This document shows, in pieces, positions 1 to 5,329 of a stretch of 5,329 bases of DNA. The notes below the pieces were generated by a model, which worked only from the letters and a program-made list of their open reading frames with translations, was not told the origin of the DNA and did not search any database. The DNA comes from Atopobium sp. GTDB taxonomy: Bacteria; Actinomycetota; Coriobacteriia; Coriobacteriales; Atopobiaceae. The stretch covers positions 1-5,329 of the forward strand of contig JABZHC010000050.1 of assembly GCA_015259035.1 (NCBI GenBank). The letters run 5' to 3'. A program made the translations under genes and the position numbers. The first letter of the stretch is position 1. The number at the start of each line of letters is the position of its first letter.

Positions 1-739
1 CTGTACGCAGCATATGCATACGCCAGATATTAAAGAGACGCTCAGTCAGATGACCTGGAGTTCTTAGGGCCTCTTTGCTGTACGTAGACATATCAGTACG
101 GGCAGTCCACTCGTCAACAAGTGGGAATACCCATGCTGCATAGCGATCAAAGAGCTCTTTACGCATGATATACATGTTGCAGAAGCACTGCTGATGACCG
201 TTGAGAAAAGCGTTTACGTCCTCTGCATACTCTGGGTGACGCTCAACAATGAGCGCAGCCATGGTATCCATATCCTTTGGATGGAGTAGCGGAGCGGAAT
301 GGTACTGCTCAAGAGGTGTATTAGCGCTTCCAGGGAATTTGCGAATATCCTTTACCCCAGTAGTAATGAGGTCATAGCCCTCAATGCACTGAGCTATGGT
401 CTGATCATCAAGACCATATTTCTTGATAGCATCCTCATCAATGAAGTCATCCATAACCTCACCAAACGGATTTTCTGGATAAACCGTATCAGTAAAGTTG
501 AAGTAGCGACGATAATGACCAAAGCCAACATAGCGCGCATTGGTGATGTTCTTCCATGCCCAATACTGTGTAGTCATCTCACAGTACATAGGGTTTTTCT
601 CGGTAATAGTATCGCCCTCATCGTCATGGAGCATATACGTAAAGCGATTGGTCTTCTGGCCTGGTCCTACCTGGATAGGCTGAAGGTAATTACTTGCGGG
701 AACATCAACATCTTTATGAGAGGTAATCAGAATGCGAAT
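1..739 (-). other. DUF4422 domain of the glycosyltransferase, nearly complete
   Basis: This part encodes residues 388-633. The conserved blocks appear in the usual order: a start resembling IRILITSHKD, a DDEGD block followed by EKNP, a YCE...YWAWKN block, GHYRRYF, a central HSAPLLHPKDMD segment (534-545), a HQQCFCNMYIM segment (569-579) and the terminal ERLFNIW. The last block is normally close to the end of the domain, so probably only a short tail lies beyond the window. The match rests on recalled family motifs, not on a search. Confidence 0.85.
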
Positions 740-1900
740 AGGCTGCTGCTCAAACATCTTTACCATGTGCTTTCTCTCTAGATACTCCATGTGCTCATCG
801 GCAATCTGTTTCATGCGAACTGCCCTATCAAACGACAGTCCCTCATCCTGATTCATCAGATCCGCATACTTCTTTGCATACTTTCTAAAGCGATATGCAT
901 CGCTATCTTCTGGAAGCTCAGTACCAGTGGCAATGGCCTCGTATGCTTCATCTCTTACAAAGCGATAAAGCTCTCGAGCAGCTACCGATGGTCCAAAGAG
1001 AATGGCAAACGGCTCAAGAGCTACTTCTTGATCTTCAGGAGCAAGACGGAATCTCCACTCAGCACTCAGAAGCTCCAACAGTCTATGTTTCATTCCCTTA
1101 AAGGAGTTGAGATGCGCAATGTTATCTGATTTGCCAATATAGAGTTCTACCTGATCAATGTTGTCCAAGAACTGATAGCAGAATTCTCCAAATTTATCTA
1201 AAGAAATACGAGAAGCGCCAGTTACTCCGATGCCATAGTGGTACAAAAAGCCTCTGCAAGACTCAAAGCCATCAGCGGTCTGAGCCTTATCTGCCAGGAT
1301 AAATACCTCATAGGCATCTTCTGCTCTTACCAGGCGCTCCGAAGTCATCTCTGCAAAGGCAGAGCGGAAAAGTTCTCCACGATACAAGCGTTGCGTAGCT
1401 CGCCAATCAAGCTTCTGCCCATAGCCCTCATCATAAATAATGCGAAGGATATCGTCACCCTGAGTAAAGTCTGATTGTTGGTTAATGTAGCTTTCAAAAG
1501 ACTTTGCATCAGTTGGATCAACGCCATTTTCTGGAATAACAGTAATGCCAAGGTGAAGAATATCAACAGGGTTCTGATCAATGCGAGCAACTACCTGCTC
1601 AAGAAAATCAGCAGTAACCTCATCATCACCGTCTAGACAAAAGACCCACTCGCCTTTTGTATGAGCTGCAGCAGTTTTACGTGCCAGATGGAGGCCTTGA
1701 TTGGTTGGATGAGTGACAACCTTAAACCTTGAGTCATCACCTACTGCCGTAACAATTTTCTCTGGAGTGGAATCTGTTGAGGCGTCATCAACAATAATTG
1801 CTTCAAAATCACCAAACGTCTGATTCTTTACACTTTGAATACAACGCCCAATGTATGATTCGATGTTGTATGCAGGAATTACAAAAGAAACCTTAGGCAT
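1..1900 (-). CDS. Two-domain glycosyltransferase (GT2 + DUF4422), 3' end cut by window edge
   Basis: Probably transfers sugars during assembly of a surface polysaccharide (capsule or cell-wall glycan) at the cytoplasmic face of the membrane. My translation gives 633 codons without a stop, ending at the window edge, so the C-terminus is missing. Residues 1 to about 230 are a GT-A family 2 domain. It has the opening strand VSFVIPAYN (4-12), the nucleotide-binding DDAST (38-42), the DXD-type DGDD (90-93) and an RAED acidic motif (192-195) where GT2 enzymes have their catalytic base. A mostly helical linker (about 230-385) follows. From about residue 388 the protein matches DUF4422: SHKDVDVP (394-401), HDDEGDTITEKNP (425-437), YCEMTTQYWAWKN (439-451), GFGHYRRYF (459-467) and a final HLTERLFNIW (617-626). 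From memory, DUF4422 domains include galactofuranosyltransferases (CAZy GT111), so two activities in one chain are plausible. No signal peptide or clear membrane segment is visible. The ATG start has a ribosome binding site and sits directly before the first GT2 strand. Sugar specificity cannot be read from the sequence. Confidence 0.93.
   Translation of the reverse strand, partial: MPKVSFVIPAYNIESYIGRCIQSVKNQTFGDFEAIIVDDASTDSTPEKIVTAVGDDSRFKVVTHPTNQGLHLARKTAAAHTKGEWVFCLDGDDEVTADFLEQVVARIDQNPVDILHLGITVIPENGVDPTDAKSFESYINQQSDFTQGDDILRIIYDEGYGQKLDWRATQRLYRGELFRSAFAEMTSERLVRAEDAYEVFILADKAQTADGFESCRGFLYHYGIGVTGASRISLDKFGEFCYQFLDNIDQVELYIGKSDNIAHLNSFKGMKHRLLELLSAEWRFRLAPEDQEVALEPFAILFGPSVAARELYRFVRDEAYEAIATGTELPEDSDAYRFRKYAKKYADLMNQDEGLSFDRAVRMKQIADEHMEYLERKHMVKMFEQQPIRILITSHKDVDVPASNYLQPIQVGPGQKTNRFTYMLHDDEGDTITEKNPMYCEMTTQYWAWKNITNARYVGFGHYRRYFNFTDTVYPENPFGEVMDDFIDEDAIKKYGLDDQTIAQCIEGYDLITTGVKDIRKFPGSANTPLEQYHSAPLLHPKDMDTMAALIVERHPEYAEDVNAFLNGHQQCFCNMYIMRKELFDRYAAWVFPLVDEWTARTDMSTYSKEALRTPGHLTERLFNIWRMHMLRT
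1211..1900 (-). other. GT2 (GT-A fold) domain of the glycosyltransferase
   Basis: This part encodes about residues 1-230. The order of motifs is typical of GT2: a first beta strand with VIPAYN, then DD at 38-39 for the nucleotide, DGDD at 90-93 for the metal and sugar nucleotide, and ED at 194-195 as the likely base. All key residues are present, so the domain looks active. The right-hand limit of the domain is approximate. Confidence 0.88.
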
Positions 1901-1905
1901 ACCAA

Positions 1906-1910
1906 CTCCT
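1906..1910 (-). promoter_or_regulatory. Ribosome binding site of the glycosyltransferase
   Basis: On the minus strand AGGAG lies five bases before the ATG at 1900, inside AAGGAGTTGGT. It is a strong Shine-Dalgarno match. It fixes the start codon and shows that the gene can be translated independently of the permease upstream. Confidence 0.85.
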
Positions 1911-1957
1911 TATAAATAAGCAATCTCAACTATCTTCTATCTTATCTAAAATATGCC

Positions 1958-1977
1958 TCTCTTGGGCGGGCAAAAGA
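1958..1977 (-). terminator. Weak hairpin just after the permease stop, possible partial terminator
   Basis: On the minus strand TCTTTTG and CAAGAGA can pair (seven base pairs, one of them G-U) around a six-base loop CCCGCC. It begins three bases after the permease stop codon. It is followed by GGCATATTTT rather than a clean U-run, and the stem is AT-rich. It could slow or partly end transcription between the genes, but it does not meet the usual picture of a strong intrinsic terminator. Confidence 0.25.
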
Positions 1978-1980
1978 TTT

Positions 1981-4900
1981 CTACTCGACGCTCTTCAAAC
2001 TCTCAACCATATCAATATTTTTGAGCTTAGGTCGCATGGCAACATATACCAACAGCGAGAAGACAAGCGTGAGTCCAAAGGCAAACCAATAACTTGGTGC
2101 ATGGATAGCTCGACCAAACATAACAAGGTCAATCTCAGCAGTTTGAACTACAAATCCCTCAAGATAGGTGCCTAGAACAAGTCCAAAGAGCGCTCCAAAG
2201 ATGGCCAACAAAGCAATCTCTCTAAAGACATAGGCATCAACTTCATGACGCGTGAAACCAAGTACTTTGAGGCTTGCAATTTCTCTAATGCGCTCTTCAA
2301 TATTGATATTGGTGAGGTTGTACAAGACGATAAATGCCAGCAGAGCTGCAGCCACAATAAGAATAGCTACAACACGGTTAACTACGGCAAGTGATTCTCT
2401 ATAGGTGCGGATAGCTTCATTGACGTCATCAACAGTTGCAACTCCTGTCTGGTTAATAAGCTTTTCTCCAAATGCCTCTCTCGTTGCCTGATCTTCGGGA
2501 AGCGTTGCATACCAGCCGTCCGCTGCTTGATCTTGAATACCTAGAGAATGCCATGTTGAAGGTCCCAGATACAGATACGACCCAACGTAATTCTCGGCAA
2601 CTCCTGTAACAGTAAGCGTACTTGGCTCGCCAGAAGCGTTTCCGATTCTGTCTTGAGCATAGACCTGAATGGTATCTCCCACGCCTACCCCAAGCCGTTT
2701 TGCAAGCTTTTCTGTAATTACAACCGAATCCTCTCCAAGCTCTATTGCTTGACCAGAAAGACGATTGCGCAGGGTAGCTAAGCCCGTGAGGTCTTGAAGA
2801 GAATCGCTGGTCATAATAGTTGTTCTTGTCAGTGAGCCTGCCTTTTGTGTAGAAGACTCAAGAAGAACGTTTTCTCTGGTTATGCGGTGGATATTTGTAG
2901 CACCCACCTGATTAAGCTCTGCATTAATCTGATCTGCTTCTTCCTCAGAAACATCAGAAGTCATTCCCACTATGTAGTCATAATGCGAGATAGCTGGCCA
3001 TTGATTATCAATGATGTCGCTAATAGAATCTCTAAGGCCAAAAGCCACTAACAAGAGTGCAGTACATCCAGCAATTCCTACGAGCGTCATAATCAAGCGC
3101 CGCTTATAACGGACAAGGTTTCTGATTGTAACTTTCCACGAGAAAGACAATCTGGACCATAGAGGCTCAACGCGCTCAAGTAAAATCTTTGAGCCCGCTT
3201 TTGGAGCTTTTGGAAGCATGAGACTAGAAGGCTCTTCTTTCAGAGAGGACAAAACGGCGGCCATGGTCGAAAGAAGCGTAATGCCTATACCAGAAAGTCC
3301 CGAAAGCAGCGCGCTATTTAGCTGGATAGGATAAGGAGCTCCCCCATTTGGGATGGTATAAATTGACCCGTATGCAGAGATAATAACGCCTGGCAACACT
3401 TGACTTAAACATGCTATGCCAATAACGGAACCCAAAAGTGAGGCAAGCAAGGCATATAACAGGTACTTTGCCGCAATCTGAGCAGTTGAATAACCAAGCG
3501 CCTTATGAACACCAATAAGCGTACGCTCTTCAGAAACCATACGCGTCATACTGGTAAGTGAAACCAGAGCTGCAACCAAGAAGAACATTAGCGGGAATAC
3601 ATTAGCAATATCATTGATACGCTCAGAGTCTGCTTGATAAGCTGCAATACCAATCTCTTTTGTGCGATCAAGTACATACACATCAGGCTCTTTAAGCTCA
3701 TCAATCTTCTTTTGAGCTTCATCGAGCTCTTTCTGACCATCAGCAAGCTGTTTCTCAACCTCAGTGCGTTGCTCCTCAAGACTCTGTCTTCCCTCGTTAG
3801 TCTGAGCTTCTGCACTTTGAAGGGCTGTTTGTCCTGCGCTCAGACGACTAAGCGACGCAGCAAGTTTTTCTTGAGCCGCAGCTAACTGATCTGCGGTAGC
3901 ACTTCTCGCCTCACTCAAATCCTGACGCGCCTGAGCCACTTGTGACTCTGCCTCATGTAGTTGAGCCGTGCGCTGATCAAGCTCTTCCCTCGCAGCTGCA
4001 AGAGTCTGCTGCTGGGTAGCCAATTCTGTCTCTGCAGCCGTAATCTGCGCTTGTGTGGCGAGAAGGGCGTCTACTTGCGTAGTTGCCAGACCTAAAGCGC
4101 TGAGCTGTTGCCGCGCTTCCTCAAGACTTGAAGCGGTAATGCCTTGCGCGGCAAGCCCCGCAAGATACGCATCTCTACCCGCTTCAAACGCACTCTTTTG
4201 CTGTGTAAACGTTGCTTGTCCTGCATTGTAGGCAGCAAGACCAGCCTGATACTGGGCCTCTCCTGCACTGAGCTCAGCTGTACCCTGAGCAATCTGAGCC
4301 TCCGAGGCAGCAATCTGAGCTTCCGCTTGTGCAAATTGCCGCTCAGCACTGTAGCGAGAAGCTGTAAGCTGCTGACGTCCCGCATCATATTGACGCTGAC
4401 CATCAGCCAGTTTTTGCTGTTGAGCGGAAATCTGCGCTTCCGCGTCATCAAGCTTCTTTTGAGCATCCCCTAGTTTATCTGCGGCTTCCTGCCTTGATTG
4501 CTCCAGCTTTTGACGAGCCTCATCAACTTGAGTCTGAGCGTCATCTTTAAGCTCTTGCAAACGAAGTGAAGCAAGTGACGGATTCATCTGCGAAATGCGT
4601 TCTGCAACGCTATCAACGGCATTCTGATAGTCTGATGAGCCGCTTTTATAGCTGGTAGCACCCTGAACCGTTAGATACGCTTCGGTATAGGGGTCATCGT
4701 TTGCAAAAGCATCTTCCGTGACATACACAAATTGCTGGACAATGCCGTTACCTAACGATGTAGTACCAAAATTGCTTACATACGGATACATTGGCGCATT
4801 TACAAAACCAACAACCGTGTACGAACCACCCTTTAAATGAACGCCGTTTGAAGTGTCTGGCAGCTCAATCTGTTGACCAAGGCTAATATCTGCACGTTTT

Positions 4901-5313
4901 TTGGGATCCGCGCTCATCACGCACTCGTAAGGCCCTTGAGGAAGCCTTCCCTCAACAACTATTGGCTGATTAAGCTCACCGGGTCTAAAAGAACTTACAC
5001 GAGCAGTAGATTGCGAAGATGTCAGTGTAGCCATAACGTCTACCGTGCGAGAAGGCATAACCGCTTCAACACCCTCAACTGACGCCAGGTCGGAAACGTC
5101 CTTCTCGCTTAATCCAAGCGTTGAGATGACGCGAAGGTCATAGAGATGTTGGTTTGCGTAAAACGTATGAGCCGCTTCTTGCATGTCAGGGCTGGCCATT
5201 TTGAGGCCTGCAAAGAAGCCGCAGCCCAAGGCAACAATTCCTGCAATTGCAAGAAATCTGGCGAGAGACCCTTTGATGGTCCGAGTAATCTCGGTAAAAA
5301 GAGCGTGTGGCAT
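1981..5313 (-). CDS. ABC transporter permease, FtsX/MacB type, with long extracellular coiled coil
   Basis: Membrane subunit of an ABC system, probably of the mechanotransmission or export kind, paired with an ATPase that is not in the window. It is 1110 residues counted from the ATG. TM1 (about 18-38) is followed by a MacB-like extracellular domain (about 39-248), a coiled coil (about 249-542), TM2-TM4 (about 570-590, 617-640, 671-690), a basic cytoplasmic linker (about 691-738), TM5 (739-760), a second extracellular domain (761-975) and TM6-TM8 (about 979-998, 1031-1054, 1075-1093). Each half carries the FtsX coupling motif: EERTLIGVHKALG (595-607) and EERIREIASLKVLG (1006-1019). The two halves therefore look like a duplicated FtsX unit, and only the first has the coiled coil. 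I chose the ATG because a GAG lies eight bases before it and because relatives tend to begin with a short Met-x-x-Ala-Leu leader. An in-frame GTG at 5322 would add three residues but has no visible ribosome binding site. The substrate is unknown. The gene looks intact. Confidence 0.92.
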   Translation of the reverse strand: MPHALFTEITRTIKGSLARFLAIAGIVALGCGFFAGLKMASPDMQEAAHTFYANQHLYDLRVISTLGLSEKDVSDLASVEGVEAVMPSRTVDVMATLTSSQSTARVSSFRPGELNQPIVVEGRLPQGPYECVMSADPKKRADISLGQQIELPDTSNGVHLKGGSYTVVGFVNAPMYPYVSNFGTTSLGNGIVQQFVYVTEDAFANDDPYTEAYLTVQGATSYKSGSSDYQNAVDSVAERISQMNPSLASLRLQELKDDAQTQVDEARQKLEQSRQEAADKLGDAQKKLDDAEAQISAQQQKLADGQRQYDAGRQQLTASRYSAERQFAQAEAQIAASEAQIAQGTAELSAGEAQYQAGLAAYNAGQATFTQQKSAFEAGRDAYLAGLAAQGITASSLEEARQQLSALGLATTQVDALLATQAQITAAETELATQQQTLAAAREELDQRTAQLHEAESQVAQARQDLSEARSATADQLAAAQEKLAASLSRLSAGQTALQSAEAQTNEGRQSLEEQRTEVEKQLADGQKELDEAQKKIDELKEPDVYVLDRTKEIGIAAYQADSERINDIANVFPLMFFLVAALVSLTSMTRMVSEERTLIGVHKALGYSTAQIAAKYLLYALLASLLGSVIGIACLSQVLPGVIISAYGSIYTIPNGGAPYPIQLNSALLSGLSGIGITLLSTMAAVLSSLKEEPSSLMLPKAPKAGSKILLERVEPLWSRLSFSWKVTIRNLVRYKRRLIMTLVGIAGCTALLLVAFGLRDSISDIIDNQWPAISHYDYIVGMTSDVSEEEADQINAELNQVGATNIHRITRENVLLESSTQKAGSLTRTTIMTSDSLQDLTGLATLRNRLSGQAIELGEDSVVITEKLAKRLGVGVGDTIQVYAQDRIGNASGEPSTLTVTGVAENYVGSYLYLGPSTWHSLGIQDQAADGWYATLPEDQATREAFGEKLINQTGVATVDDVNEAIRTYRESLAVVNRVVAILIVAAALLAFIVLYNLTNINIEERIREIASLKVLGFTRHEVDAYVFREIALLAIFGALFGLVLGTYLEGFVVQTAEIDLVMFGRAIHAPSYWFAFGLTLVFSLLVYVAMRPKLKNIDMVESLKSVE
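3688..4569 (-). other. Coiled-coil insert of the permease (about 290 residues)
   Basis: This part is very rich in Ala, Gln, Glu, Lys and Asp with regularly spaced Leu, as in LKDDAQTQVDEARQKLEQ at its start and ELDEAQKKIDELKEP at its end. It lies between the first extracellular domain and TM2. A non-helical break (GLAAQGITASSLEE, near residue 390) divides it into two arms, which would allow an antiparallel hairpin projecting from the membrane. The limits are judged by composition. Confidence 0.85.
4289..4325 (-). repeat. Two tandem 21-base coding repeats within the coiled coil
   Basis: On the plus strand GCAATCTGAGCCTCCG (4289-4304) recurs 21 bases later as GCAATCTGAGCTTCCG (4310-4325) with one mismatch. 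The copies encode consecutive EAQIA heptads of the coiled coil. The near identity at DNA level suggests a recent duplication of one heptad rather than pressure on the protein alone. Confidence 0.6.
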
Positions 5314-5329
5314 GACTACCACTCGACAG

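Larger units (their letters stand above)
1901..1980 (-). other. Intergenic gap between permease and glycosyltransferase
   Basis: These 80 bases are AT-rich and carry the ribosome binding site of the downstream gene at one end and a weak hairpin at the other. I looked for a sigma-70 promoter on the minus strand. A TTGCCC (1973-1968) could serve as a -35 and TAAGAT (1944-1939) as a -10, but the spacing of 23 bases is too long, so I do not call one. Read-through from the permease is the simplest source of transcription, though a weak internal promoter is not excluded. Confidence 0.6.

Noticed and set aside
299..781. Open frame of 160 codons on the plus strand
   Set aside because: It lies wholly opposite the DUF4422 coding region, whose conserved motifs are clear on the minus strand. 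It has no recognisable domain and its composition is that of an antisense shadow.
791..1474. Several shorter plus-strand frames (791-1129, 895-1101, 1238-1474)
   Set aside because: They are opposite the glycosyltransferase linker and the end of its GT2 domain, overlap one another, and show no family features.
1345..1590. Hydrophobic minus-strand frame of 81 codons
   Set aside because: It is out of frame within the GT2 domain. The apparent membrane-like stretch is a product of the shifted frame.
1939..1973. Candidate promoter TTGCCC/TAAGAT on the minus strand
   Set aside because: The spacing of 23 bases is outside the normal 16-18 range and both elements are poor matches.
2172..3885. Further short frames inside the permease gene (2172-2357, 2845-3051, 3588-3815, 3634-3885)
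   Set aside because: All are nested within the continuous permease frame and have no ribosome binding site or domain that I could recognise.
4092..4473. Arg/Leu/Ser-rich frames on both strands within the coiled-coil region
   Set aside because: Repetitive Ala/Gln/Glu codons leave other frames open by composition. The permease frame explains the region fully.
3688..4569. Low-complexity repeat region suggesting an assembly artefact or a transferred island
   Set aside because: The frame is continuous, flanking domains are in the right order, and such coiled coils occur at this position in related permeases as far as I recall.

Overview
This window holds two genes, both on the minus strand and in the same orientation. 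First in the direction of transcription is a large ABC-transporter permease of the FtsX/MacB type. It is complete except for a small doubt about its start codon. Second is a two-domain glycosyltransferase, a GT2 domain followed by DUF4422, whose 3' end runs off the left edge of the window. An AT-rich gap of 80 bases separates them. No RNA gene, mobile element, CRISPR array or long non-coding region is visible.

Layout: bases 1-1900 are the glycosyltransferase, read leftwards from an ATG with a good ribosome binding site. I translated it by hand, and it stays open for 633 codons to the window edge. Bases 1901-1980 are the gap, with only a weak hairpin and a small AT-rich repeat. Bases 1981-5313 are the permease. 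It has two FtsX-type membrane halves, and the extracellular part of its first half carries a coiled coil of about 290 residues. The last bases (5314-5329) may be the tail of an upstream gene.

Organism: by eye the G+C content is moderate (mid-40s per cent). Permeases with this coiled-coil insert and GT2-DUF4422 fusions are, from memory, common in Gram-positive gut and oral bacteria. The overall feel suggests a Coriobacteriia member (Atopobium/Lancefieldella/Olsenella-like), but a Firmicute is not excluded. This is inference, with no marker gene to confirm it.

Working together: the permease needs a separate ATPase subunit, which is not in the window and would be expected just upstream (beyond 5329). 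The glycosyltransferase probably builds a cell-surface polysaccharide. The sequence does not show that the two act in one pathway. They may be co-transcribed or simply adjacent. The most distinctive feature is the long Ala/Gln/Glu-rich coiled coil in the permease, which has a run of glycines in heptad register.
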